From Rhizobium anhuiense (lineage in GTDB: Bacteria > Pseudomonadota > Alphaproteobacteria > Rhizobiales > Rhizobiaceae), in the NCBI RefSeq assembly GCF_003985145.1, contig NZ_ML133528.1:124001-188000 (forward strand): a stretch of 64,000 bases of DNA. The letters are read 5' to 3'. The notes beneath the pieces were generated by a model. That model had not been told where the DNA came from, did no database searches, and was given only the letters and a program-made list of their open reading frames with translations. Positions 8,229-16,373 of the stretch are shown here, one piece after another. Each line of letters starts with the position of its first letter. Position 1 is the stretch's first letter. The position numbers were made by a program, and so were the translations under genes.

Positions 8229-8648
8229 TGGCCACCTCCGGAAAGCGCTGAAAAAACCGGACGATATGATGTGTTCATGAAAAAAGATATCCCTGCCTCA
8301 GAATAGGCGGGCTATCGTTTCCGTCATAAAAAATCCGGGCGCCGGGAAACCGTGAAAGAGCACCGGAGCATCGTGGAAACACGCAAGGGGACAAAAACAA
8401 ATCGCGCCGGCCTTGGAAAAGGGAATGCGTTTCCGCGCGTGGAGGTGCATTCGCCGCCATAATCGTGCCGCGACCGCAAATACTGGAGGGGGCTTGCATC
8501 GATTTTTCGGGTGGGCACGCTATTTCCATGACGCACGCAATTCCGGCATGATGGCGGCCTCGTCGCCCTCGCCGGCGGATCTTCTGCGCGCAAGCCTACC
8601 GCCAAGGGCTTGAGCCTCATTCAACGGTGTTAACACAGGGGATATTCC
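8229..8648. other. Divergent intergenic region, no gene seen
   Basis: About 420 bases separate the LysR regulator (minus) from osmF (plus). No open frame with coding character is present. It should hold both promoters, and the regulator's operator would be expected here. No long perfect palindrome stands out. Confidence 0.5.
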
Positions 8649-9557
8649 ATGCTGAAGAAACTCGCACTTGCCGTCTCGCTCTCCGCCTTCGCGGTGGGTG
8701 CGGCCCAGGCCGCCGACGTCGTCGTCTCGTCGAAGATCGACACCGAAGGCACGCTGCTCGGCAACGTCATCGCGCTCGCGCTCGAAGCCAACGGCATCAA
8801 GACGCAGGACCGCATCGCGCTCGGCGCGACACCGGTCGTGCGCAAGGCGATCACCGCCGGCGAAATCGACATCTATCCGGAATATACCGGCAATGCCGGC
8901 TTCTTCTTCAACAAGGCGGATGACGCCGCCTGGAAGAACATCGACCAGGGCTATGAGCTGGCGAAGAAGCTCGATTACGACGCCAACAAGATCGTCTGGC
9001 TGACGCCGTCGCCTGCCAACAACACCTGGGCGCTCGCCGTGCGCAATGATGTCGCCCAACCGAACAAGCTGAAGAGCCTGACGGACTTCGGCAAATGGGT
9101 TGCCGGCGGCGGTGCCGCCAAACTTGCCGCCTCCGCCGAATTCGTCAATTCGGCCGGTGCGCTTCCCGCCTTCCAGACGACCTATGGCTTCCAGCTGAAG
9201 CCCGACCAGACCGTCGTTCTCTCCGGCGGCGATACGGCGGCGACGATCAAGGCGGCCGCCGACCAGACGAACGGCGTCAATACCGCGATGGTCTACGGCA
9301 CCGACGGCGCGATCGAAGCGGCCGAACTAACCGTTCTCGAAGACGACAAGAACGTGCAGCAGGTCTATGCGCCGACGCCGATCATCCGCGAAGAGGTGCT
9401 GAAGGCCAATCCGAAGATCGAAGAGGTGCTCTCGCCGATCTTCAAGAGCCTGACCGCCGACGAATTGCGCAAGCTCAACGCCAAGATCCAGGTCGACGGC
9501 GAGCCGGCAAAGTCCGTCGCCGAAGCCTATCTCAAGGAAAAAGGCTTCCTGAAATAG
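8649..9557 (+). CDS. osmF: OsmF/YehZ-type glycine betaine-family binding protein
   Basis: A 302-residue periplasmic binding protein (OpuAC family) with a signal peptide cut after AQA at about residue 21. The mature protein has SSKIDTEGTLLGN, the EIDIYPEYTGN segment and aromatic residues typical of betaine/choline-binding members. The three genes that follow have the order permease, ATPase, permease, the same as the enterobacterial osmF-yehYXW (yehZYXW) locus. Homologues bind glycine betaine weakly and may have another natural ligand, so the substrate is uncertain. A strong hairpin follows the gene. The ATG lies behind GGGGATATTCC. Confidence 0.85.
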   Translation: MLKKLALAVSLSAFAVGAAQAADVVVSSKIDTEGTLLGNVIALALEANGIKTQDRIALGATPVVRKAITAGEIDIYPEYTGNAGFFFNKADDAAWKNIDQGYELAKKLDYDANKIVWLTPSPANNTWALAVRNDVAQPNKLKSLTDFGKWVAGGGAAKLAASAEFVNSAGALPAFQTTYGFQLKPDQTVVLSGGDTAATIKAAADQTNGVNTAMVYGTDGAIEAAELTVLEDDKNVQQVYAPTPIIREEVLKANPKIEEVLSPIFKSLTADELRKLNAKIQVDGEPAKSVAEAYLKEKGFLK

Positions 9558-9566
9558 TCATCGCTC

Positions 9567-9590
9567 GCTCCGCCCGATTTCGGGCGGAGC
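9567..9590 (+). terminator. Strong hairpin after osmF
   Basis: GCTCCGCCCG at 9567-9576 pairs perfectly with CGGGCGGAGC at 9581-9590 over a four-base loop. There is no long T-run (CTCCCTTT follows), so it is more likely a 3' stabiliser or partial terminator that favours osmF over the membrane genes. Confidence 0.7.
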
Positions 9591-9642
9591 CTCCCTTTGC
9601 TGATAGGATTGAGCGGACAGGTTGGCAGACAGGGTTGAATTG

Positions 9643-10809
9643 ATGGAAGAAACCTCAGCGGTCCGCAGGCTGGACCGGCTCGGCGTGGTTCTGGTGGCCG
9701 GCGGCATTGCGGCGACGGCACTGATGCCCTTCATCTATGTGAAGGCGAACCGTATCGCCGCCGGCAAGCCGATGCTGCTCACGCAGCTTCTTCCCCAGCC
9801 TTCCGTCATCATCCTGACCGTGCTTCTCCTTCTCACCGCTTTCGCCGCGCTGCTGCTCACCAACGCGCTCGCCCGGCTTACGGTCGCGACACTCTGCCTT
9901 GCGGCGCTGATCGTTGCGATCGGGCTCGTCTCGGCGGCGGCGACGCCGTCCGGCAGCACGGTGGCGCGCATGACGCCCGGCGGCGGCTTCTGGGTGCTGT
10001 TTGCCGTCATCGGGCTCGTGATATCAGATGCGCTTGTCAAAATCCGGCTGGCGCCGTGGATGCGGGTCGCAGCCCTTGCGGCCTATACGGCGCTGCTGTT
10101 CCTCTCGCTCACGTCAGGCCTGCTCGACAGCCTTTCGATCATGAAGGAATTTTCCACACGGGCTGCGCAATTCGAGACCGAGGCGATTTCGCATCTGCTG
10201 CTGGCCTTCGGCTCGCTCGCCATCGCCATCATTCTCGGCCTGCCGCTCGGCATCCTCTGCTTCTGGGTGCCGAAGCTGCGGGCCATCGTGCTGCAGGGGC
10301 TGAGCCTCATCCAGACGATCCCGAGTCTGGCGCTCTTCGGCCTGCTGATGCTGCCGCTCGGTTATCTCGCCACCCATGTGCCGCTGGCCGCTGCCATCGG
10401 CATCCGCGGCATCGGCACGGCGCCGGCATTGATCGCACTGGTGCTCTATTCGCTGCTGCCGATCGTCGCCAACACCGTCGTCGGCCTGCAGGGCGTCGAC
10501 CCCGCGGTACGCGACGCGGCCGCCGGCATGGGACTGACGCGCTTGCAGATCCTGACCCGCATCGACATGCCGCTCGCCTTCCCCGTCATCCTCACCGGCA
10601 TCCGCATCGTGCTGGTGCAGGCGATCGGCATGGTGACGATCGCCGCGCTGATCGGCGGCGGCGGCTTCGGCATCTTCATCTTCCAGGGGCTCGGCCAGAC
10701 GGCCATGGACCTCGTCCTGCTCGGCGCCGTGCCGACCGTCTTCTTCGCCTTCTCATCGGCCGTCATCCTCGATGCGGTCATCGACAGCATCCGGGGATCC
10801 GCCGCATGA
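9643..10809 (+). CDS. yehY: ABC transporter permease, YehY-like
   Basis: A 388-residue permease, longer than its partner. The first half has several membrane spans of no clear family. The second half is a standard BPD_transp_1 domain with the EAA-type loop (DAAAGMGLTRLQ) near residue 295. This split is typical of YehY. The ATG at 9643 has AGGG nine bases upstream; a TTG at 9622 in the same frame is an alternative adding seven residues. The stop overlaps the next ATG by four bases (ATGA), so the ATPase is translationally coupled. Confidence 0.85.
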   Translation: MEETSAVRRLDRLGVVLVAGGIAATALMPFIYVKANRIAAGKPMLLTQLLPQPSVIILTVLLLLTAFAALLLTNALARLTVATLCLAALIVAIGLVSAAATPSGSTVARMTPGGGFWVLFAVIGLVISDALVKIRLAPWMRVAALAAYTALLFLSLTSGLLDSLSIMKEFSTRAAQFETEAISHLLLAFGSLAIAIILGLPLGILCFWVPKLRAIVLQGLSLIQTIPSLALFGLLMLPLGYLATHVPLAAAIGIRGIGTAPALIALVLYSLLPIVANTVVGLQGVDPAVRDAAAGMGLTRLQILTRIDMPLAFPVILTGIRIVLVQAIGMVTIAALIGGGGFGIFIFQGLGQTAMDLVLLGAVPTVFFAFSSAVILDAVIDSIRGSAA

Positions 10810-11750
10810 GCATGATCGAGATCAGGAACGTCACCAAGCGCTACGGCACGGCCACCGTCGTCGACAATGTCTCGATGAACGTCGAGAAGGGTGAGATCAC
10901 CGTCATCGTCGGCACCTCGGGCTCGGGCAAATCGACGCTGATGCGGATGATCAACCGGCTGGTGCCGATCACCGAAGGTCAGATCTTCGTCGGCGGGCAG
11001 AATGTCGTGGACGTTGAGGTGACCGAGCTTCGCCGCAAGATCGGTTATGCCATCCAGGGCCACGGCCTGTTTCCGCACCGCACCGTGGCGCAGAATATCG
11101 CCACCGTCCCGCAGCTCCTCGATTGGGATTCCGCCCGCATCGCCAAACGGGTCGAGGAACTGCTCGGGCTTTTCAACCTCGATCCGGCGACCTTCGCCGA
11201 CAAATACCCGCACCAGCTTTCCGGCGGCCAGCAGCAGCGTGTCGGCGTCGCCCGGGCGCTGGCGGCCGAGCCGGAACTGCTGTTGATGGACGAACCCTTC
11301 GGAGCGCTCGACCCAGTCATCCGCGGCAAGGCGCAGGACGATCTGCTGGCGATCCAGAAGCAGTTCGGCACGACGATCATTCTCGTCACCCACGACATGG
11401 ACGAGGCCTTCCATCTCGGCAACCAGATCGCTGTCATGAGTCAGGGCCGATTGCTGCAATGCTCGACGCCGGAAAAGATCCTCACTGAACCGGCCGATCC
11501 CTTCGTGCAGCAATTGACCGGCACCTCCGACCGGGCGCTGAAGCTGATGTCGCTGCTGCCGCTCAAGGAAAGCATGGCGCCGGCAAAAAGCGGTCTCGCC
11601 TATGCCCTGCCGCAGTCGCTCAGCCTGCGTGATGCGCTGGCCGAAATGATCTGGCAGGGGGTCGACGAGGCGGCCGTTGAGAACGGCGAGAAGGCGGCTG
11701 TCGGGTCGATCTCGATGAGCCGGCTTCTCGAACTGGGCCGCAAGGCATGA
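10806..11750 (+). CDS. yehX: ABC transporter ATPase, YehX-like (OpuCA type)
   Basis: A 314-residue ATPase with Walker A GTSGSGKST at 36-44, the glutamine-containing Q-loop AIQGHG, signature LSGGQQQ at 138-144, Walker B LLLMDEP at 159-165 and switch histidine in LVTHDMDEA. A C-terminal extension of about 70 residues follows the catalytic core, in the place where OpuA-type ATPases carry regulatory CBS domains, but no full CBS pair is evident. It is coupled by ATGA overlaps to the permease genes on both sides. It energises the OsmF-type uptake system. Confidence 0.9.
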   Translation: MSMIEIRNVTKRYGTATVVDNVSMNVEKGEITVIVGTSGSGKSTLMRMINRLVPITEGQIFVGGQNVVDVEVTELRRKIGYAIQGHGLFPHRTVAQNIATVPQLLDWDSARIAKRVEELLGLFNLDPATFADKYPHQLSGGQQQRVGVARALAAEPELLLMDEPFGALDPVIRGKAQDDLLAIQKQFGTTIILVTHDMDEAFHLGNQIAVMSQGRLLQCSTPEKILTEPADPFVQQLTGTSDRALKLMSLLPLKESMAPAKSGLAYALPQSLSLRDALAEMIWQGVDEAAVENGEKAAVGSISMSRLLELGRKA

Positions 11751-12496
11751 AACTCCTCGTCGCCAACCTCTTCCGCCTGGCGGCGCTCGCCCTGCTGTTG
11801 ATCCTGCTGTTCAGGACGGAGTGGCTTTCCTTCCTGCTCACGCCGTTGACCAACAACAATGCGCCCGCCGTCTATACGCAGAACAGCCTTGCCTCGCTGG
11901 CCGTCGGCCATCTGCAACTGGTGATCGGCTCGATTGTCTGCAGCGCCGTGCTTGCCGTTGTCGGCGGCATTTTCGTGACGCGGGAAAGCGGGGCTGACTT
12001 CCTGCCGCTGTCGCGCGCCATCGCCAATGCCGGGCAGACCTTTCCGCCGGTCGCGGTGCTGGCGCTCGCCGTTCCCGCCACCGGCTTCGGCGCCATGCCG
12101 ACGCTGATTGCGCTCTTTCTTTACGGCCTGCTGCCGATCTTCGAAAACACCGTCGCCGGCTTGAAACAGGTTTCGCCGCAGGTGCTCGATGCCGCCGACG
12201 GCATGGGCATGAACGGCATGCAGCGGCTGTTTCGCGTCGAGCTGCCGCTTGCCCTGCCGCTGATCCTCGAAGGGCTGAAGGTTGCGACCGTCATCAATAT
12301 CGGCACGGCGACGATCGGCTCGACGGTTGCGGCAAAGGGTCTCGGCGAGGTGATCATCGCCGGGCTGATTTCAGACAATACCGCCTTCATTCTGCAGGGC
12401 GGCCTGATCGTCGGCCTGATGGCGGTGCTGATCTATGACGCCATGGGCCTCGTCGAAGCGGCGATCACCCGAAGAATCGGCTTGCGCCCGGCGTAA
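11747..12496 (+). CDS. yehW: ABC transporter permease, YehW-like
   Basis: A 249-residue BPD_transp_1 permease with about six membrane segments and the EAA loop (VLDAADGMGMNGMQ) in the second half. It overlaps the ATPase stop by four bases, so it is translationally coupled and is the last gene of the osmF-yehYXW type operon. It pairs with the larger YehY-like permease to make a heterodimeric channel. Size is normal for the family. Confidence 0.9.
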   Translation: MKLLVANLFRLAALALLLILLFRTEWLSFLLTPLTNNNAPAVYTQNSLASLAVGHLQLVIGSIVCSAVLAVVGGIFVTRESGADFLPLSRAIANAGQTFPPVAVLALAVPATGFGAMPTLIALFLYGLLPIFENTVAGLKQVSPQVLDAADGMGMNGMQRLFRVELPLALPLILEGLKVATVINIGTATIGSTVAAKGLGEVIIAGLISDNTAFILQGGLIVGLMAVLIYDAMGLVEAAITRRIGLRPA

Positions 12497-12509
12497 AGGG
12501 ACGGGTACC

Positions 12510-12556
12510 AAGTGCCACAGCGTCCTTTGCGCGTCTGAAAAGACGCGCGGCGCCGT
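12510..12556. repeat. Short palindromic intergenic repeat, copy 1
   Basis: This block starts AAGTGCCACAGCGTCC and contains a perfect stem GCGCGTCT/AGACGCGC (12529-12536 with 12541-12548, loop GAAA). A related copy lies at 18089-18135. It may also end the yehW transcript. Confidence 0.6.
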
Positions 12557-12575
12557 CGTGGAATGGGAGGCAGAA

Positions 12576-12971
12576 TTGGCGAAGATGATCCACTCGATGA
12601 TCCGCGTTCTCGACGAGGCGCGCTCCGTCGACTTCTACGGCAAGGCCTTCGGCCTTTCGGTCGCCGACCGCGTCGATTTCGAAACCTTCACGCTGATCTA
12701 TCTGAGCAATGCCGAGACCGGCTTCGAGCTGGAGCTGACCGTCAACAAGGGCCGGACCGCGCCTTACGAGCTCGGCAATGCCTATGGTCATCTCGCCGTC
12801 TCGGTCGAAGAGGTGGCGGTCGAACGCAAACGGCTGTCGAAGCTCGGGCTTCATCCCGGCGAACTGGTGGAGCTCAACCGCGACGGCAAGCTCTTCGGCC
12901 TGTTCTTCTTCATCAGCGATCCCGACGGCTACAAGATCGAGGTGCTGCAGCGCCACGGCCGGTTTCTCTGA
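12576..12971 (+). CDS. Glyoxalase-fold (VOC) protein, lactoylglutathione lyase-like
   Basis: A 131-residue single-domain VOC protein with two beta-alpha-beta-beta-beta units: MIRVLDEARSVDFYGKAFG, then YGHLAVSV and the metal-site region SDPDGYKIEV. Metal ligands are plausible at His6, the glutamates in the second and last strands, and the His of YGHLA, as in GloA. That supports methylglyoxal detoxification with glutathione, or a related isomerase or lyase role. A TTG start is chosen because GGGAGG lies five bases before it; the ATG three codons later is too far from that site. It stands alone between two transcription units. Confidence 0.75.
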   Translation: MAKMIHSMIRVLDEARSVDFYGKAFGLSVADRVDFETFTLIYLSNAETGFELELTVNKGRTAPYELGNAYGHLAVSVEEVAVERKRLSKLGLHPGELVELNRDGKLFGLFFFISDPDGYKIEVLQRHGRFL

Positions 12972-13046
12972 CGCTTCTTGCGGCGACATAGTTCCACTCC
13001 ACACCTAATCCCACAGCTTCGAGCGGCATGAATCAGGAGCCCGCCC

Positions 13047-15503
13047 ATGATCGAGAAGACCGCGCTCAATTCCGGCTGGACGCTTACCTGTAACGATACA
13101 GGAAGATCCGGCCTGCCGGCCGCGATACCCGCAACGGTGCCGGGCTGCGTGCATCTCGACCTGCTCGCCAACCGGCTGATCCCCGATCCCTATATCGACG
13201 TCAACGAGATCACCAATGACTGGATCGGCAAAACCGACTGGACCTATCGCTGCAGCTTCGAGGCAATGCCTGATGATGGCAGGGTATGGGAACTCGTCTT
13301 CGACGGGCTCGATACGGTCGCGGTGCTCTCCCTCAACGGCGAAGAGATCGGCCGCACCTTCAACATGCACCGCACCTATCGCTTCGATGTGTCGGGGCTG
13401 CTGAAGGCCGGGAGCAACGAACTCACGGTCGCCTTCCGCTCGGCCTACGCCTATGGCGCGGAGATGGAAAGGCATTACGGCTACCGCCCCAACAACTATC
13501 CGGGACCGGGCAATCTGATGCGCAAGATGGCCTGCAATTTCGGCTGGGACTGGGGGCCGACGCTGGTGACGGCGGGGCTCTGGAAGCCGGTCCGGCTGGA
13601 AAGCTGGGATCGGGCGCGGCTTGCCGAAACGCGCGTATCGGCAACGCTTGCCGGCGGCGATGGGTTGGTGAAGGTCCATGCGAAGCTGGCGCGGCATGGC
13701 GATCATGAGCCGTGCCAGCTCGTCGCCGCAATCGGCGACGTGACCCAGACGGTGGCGATCGATGCTGATGAAGACGAGATCGTCTTCGAGCTTGCCCTCC
13801 CCTCGCCGCAGCTGTGGTGGCCGCATCATCTCGGCGCGCAACCGCTCTATCCGATGACGCTGAGGCTGGTCGACGAGGCCAGCGGCGATCTGCTCGACAG
13901 CTTTGAACGCGAACTCGGCTTCCGCTCGCTCAGGCTCGACACCTCGGCCGACGAACACGGCTCGGCCTTCACCTTCGTCATCAACGACGTGCCGCTGTTC
14001 ATCTGCGGGGCGAACTGGATTCCGGACGATTGTTTCCCCCCGCGGGTGACGGACGAGCGCTATGCGGCGCGGATCGAGGAGGCAAAGGCCGCCAACATCC
14101 ACCTGCTGCGCGTCTGGGGCGGCGGCATCTTCGAGCGGGATGAATTCTACGCGGCTTGCGACCGCATGGGCATGCTGGTCTGGCAGGATTTCCTCTTTGC
14201 CTGCGCCGCCTATCCGGAAGAGGAGCCGCTCAGAAGCGAGGTCGAGGCGGAGGTGCGCGACAATGTCGTGCGGCTGATGCCGCATGCCTCGCTGATCCTC
14301 TGGAACGGCAATAACGAGAACATCTGGGGCTTCGACGAATGGGGCTGGCGGCCGATCATCCAGGCCGGCGAAAGCTGGGGGCTCGGCTATTATCTCGGCC
14401 TGCTGCCGAAGCTCTGCGGCGAACTCGATCCCGACCGGCCCTATTATCCCGGCAGTCCTTACTCCGGCTCGATGGAGATCGAACCCAATGCCGACGGCCA
14501 TGGCTGCAAACACATCTGGGACGTGTGGAACGATGTCGGCTACGAGGTCTACCGCAATTATATCCCGCGTTTCTGCTCCGAATTCGGCTGGCAGGCGCCG
14601 GCCGCCTGGGCAACGATCGAAGAAAGCGTGCATGACCAGCCGCTGACGCCGCAATCGAACGGCGTCTTCCACCATCAGAAGGCAACCGAGGGCAATGACA
14701 AGCTGATCCGCGGCCTTGCCGGCCATCTGCCGGAGCCGCAGACGATGGACGACTGGCATTTCGCCACCCAGCTCAACCAGGCGCGCGCCATCCGCTTCGG
14801 CGTCGAGCACATGCGCTCGCACCGGAATGTCTGCAAGGGTGCGGTGGTCTGGCAGTTCAACGATTGCTGGCCGGTGACCTCATGGGCGGCGCTCGATTCG
14901 GCCGGCCGCCGCAAGCCGCTCTGGTATGCGCTGAAGGCAGCCTATGATCCGCGCCTGCTGACGATCCAGCCGCGCGGCAGCGGGCTTGCGGCGGTGGCGG
15001 TCAATGAACGCACCCTGTTCTGGCGGGCGAAGATCAGCGGCAAACGCCTGAAGCTCGACGGCACCGTGCTTGCCGCATTCGAATTCTGGCGCCTGCTCTG
15101 CGACCGCTTCGAGGCCAAGGAATTTCCGCTGCCCGAGGATATCGTCACTCCCGGCTTACCGAAGGACGAGCTCATCGTCGTGCAGATGCTGGACAGGCGC
15201 GCCTTCCATTATTTCGTCGAGGATATCGAGCTTGCCTTGCCGCCACCGCGGCTGGCGGTCGATGTCACCAGCATCGAGAGTGGGTATGCAGTGCGGGTGA
15301 CGGCGCAAAATTTCCTCAAGGATCTCTGCCTGATGGCGGATCGGCTGGATCCGGATGCCGTCGTCGATTCGATGCTGGTGACGCTGTTGCCGGGCGAGAG
15401 CCATGTCTTTGCGGTCAAGACGGCGAAGGCGATCAGGGCAGAGGATATTGTCATCGGCACCGTGCTGCGATCGGCCAATGATCTTGTTGTCGGTTCGCGC
15501 TAG
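13047..15503 (+). CDS. Beta-mannosidase, glycoside hydrolase family 2
   Basis: An 818-residue GH2 enzyme with an N-terminal sugar-binding jelly roll, an immunoglobulin-like domain and a central TIM barrel. The acid/base glutamate is in WNGNNE (Glu424) and the nucleophile is in FCSEFGW (Glu512). The sequence NFGWDWGP and the overall layout fit beta-mannosidases rather than beta-galactosidases. No signal peptide is present, so it acts in the cytoplasm on imported mannosides such as mannobiose, or on other plant-derived beta-mannosides. No dedicated transporter adjoins it. A GGAGCCCGCCC stretch precedes the ATG. Confidence 0.88.
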   Translation: MIEKTALNSGWTLTCNDTGRSGLPAAIPATVPGCVHLDLLANRLIPDPYIDVNEITNDWIGKTDWTYRCSFEAMPDDGRVWELVFDGLDTVAVLSLNGEEIGRTFNMHRTYRFDVSGLLKAGSNELTVAFRSAYAYGAEMERHYGYRPNNYPGPGNLMRKMACNFGWDWGPTLVTAGLWKPVRLESWDRARLAETRVSATLAGGDGLVKVHAKLARHGDHEPCQLVAAIGDVTQTVAIDADEDEIVFELALPSPQLWWPHHLGAQPLYPMTLRLVDEASGDLLDSFERELGFRSLRLDTSADEHGSAFTFVINDVPLFICGANWIPDDCFPPRVTDERYAARIEEAKAANIHLLRVWGGGIFERDEFYAACDRMGMLVWQDFLFACAAYPEEEPLRSEVEAEVRDNVVRLMPHASLILWNGNNENIWGFDEWGWRPIIQAGESWGLGYYLGLLPKLCGELDPDRPYYPGSPYSGSMEIEPNADGHGCKHIWDVWNDVGYEVYRNYIPRFCSEFGWQAPAAWATIEESVHDQPLTPQSNGVFHHQKATEGNDKLIRGLAGHLPEPQTMDDWHFATQLNQARAIRFGVEHMRSHRNVCKGAVVWQFNDCWPVTSWAALDSAGRRKPLWYALKAAYDPRLLTIQPRGSGLAAVAVNERTLFWRAKISGKRLKLDGTVLAAFEFWRLLCDRFEAKEFPLPEDIVTPGLPKDELIVVQMLDRRAFHYFVEDIELALPPPRLAVDVTSIESGYAVRVTAQNFLKDLCLMADRLDPDAVVDSMLVTLLPGESHVFAVKTAKAIRAEDIVIGTVLRSANDLVVGSR

Positions 15504-15645
15504 CTGCCCCTCACCCTAACCCTCTGCCCGTAAACGGGTAGAGGGACGAGCCCTGCGAGAGCGATGTGGGAACGGAGAGGTCGCGGTACATCCCCATCGC
15601 CCCGTTTACAGGGAGAAGGTAGCGGCAGCCGGATGAGGGGCTGCC
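15504..15645. repeat. RIME-like intergenic mosaic element, copy 1
   Basis: It begins GCTGCCCCTCACCC directly after the mannosidase stop and ends with GGATGAGGGGCTGCC, so its ends are inverted repeats. Internal blocks around CCCGTAAACGGG and CCCGTTTACAGGGAG are also palindromic. Related copies lie at 19890-20062, 27140-27352, 51287-51466 and 54174-54350. The pattern matches Rhizobium-specific intergenic mosaic elements. Confidence 0.7.
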
Positions 15646-15672
15646 GAGCCACGACATTTGTCACCAAACACC

Positions 15673-15698
15673 AAAAAGGCCCCGCATGCCGCGGGGCC
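15673..15698 (-). terminator. Rho-independent terminator of the PRC-barrel gene
   Basis: On the minus strand GGCCCCGC (15691-15698) pairs with GCGGGGCC (15678-15685) and is followed by five T. It lies about 27 bases past the stop of the PRC-barrel gene. Confidence 0.8.
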
Positions 15699-15724
15699 CT
15701 TCCAGCTCGGCCTATCGGACGACG

Positions 15725-16117
15725 TTACATCCAGTAGGGCGGCACGCCGTAGTAATCATAGACCCGGCGGCCATTATCGTTGTACCAGGTGTCGTCATCG
15801 TCCGAATAGCTCGGGGCGCCTTCGATCTGCTCCTTGGTCAGGTCGATGCGATAGCCGTCCAGTTGGGTGTCGTAGTTCAGCTTTTCCCAGGGAAGCGGAT
15901 AGTGATCGTGGCCGATGCCCAGGAAGCCGCCGAAGCTCAGCACGGCATAGGCGACGCGGCCGTCGAGTTTTCCGATGATCAGGCGTTCGATCGAGCCGAT
16001 ATGCCTGCCATCCGAACCATAAACACGGGTGCCTTCGACACGGTCGCTGGCGATCATCGCATGCGTGCCCTCGACGTTCGGGTCGCGGCGGGTGGCGTCA
16101 GTATCCTGGTTCAACAT
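15725..16117 (-). CDS. PRC-barrel domain protein
   Basis: A 130-residue cytoplasmic protein. Residues 25-95 form a PRC-barrel (GTRVYGSDGRHIGSIERL, then VAYAVLSFGGFLGIG and PLPWEKL), a small beta-barrel shared by the photosynthetic reaction-centre H subunit and RimM. The C-terminal 40 residues are rich in Asp and Tyr and lack a known domain. Stand-alone PRC-barrel proteins are common and often stress-related in rhizobia, but none has a firmly known function. AAGGAGG lies seven bases before the ATG. A clear terminator follows. Confidence 0.8.
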   Translation of the reverse strand: MLNQDTDATRRDPNVEGTHAMIASDRVEGTRVYGSDGRHIGSIERLIIGKLDGRVAYAVLSFGGFLGIGHDHYPLPWEKLNYDTQLDGYRIDLTKEQIEGAPSYSDDDDTWYNDNGRRVYDYYGVPPYWM

Positions 16118-16373
16118 TGTGCACCTCCTTTTGGTGTTTCCTCATGGTGAGTCTGCAGGATCAACGTCATGGCCGACTCAAAGTTCCCCAGCCTTCCCAC
16201 GATCCGGCGATGGCCGAATGTTGACGTTTACGTCAAGGTTAGTATAGCTTCATTCGGCTTGAACCGTTCAGGCAATGGCATAAGCTGCCGGACTGGAAGA
16301 CGGAGGATCTTTCCGGTCAATATGGGCCAGACGATTGCTGGCTCAGCGGCGGCCGCAAGGGAGAGAGGATACG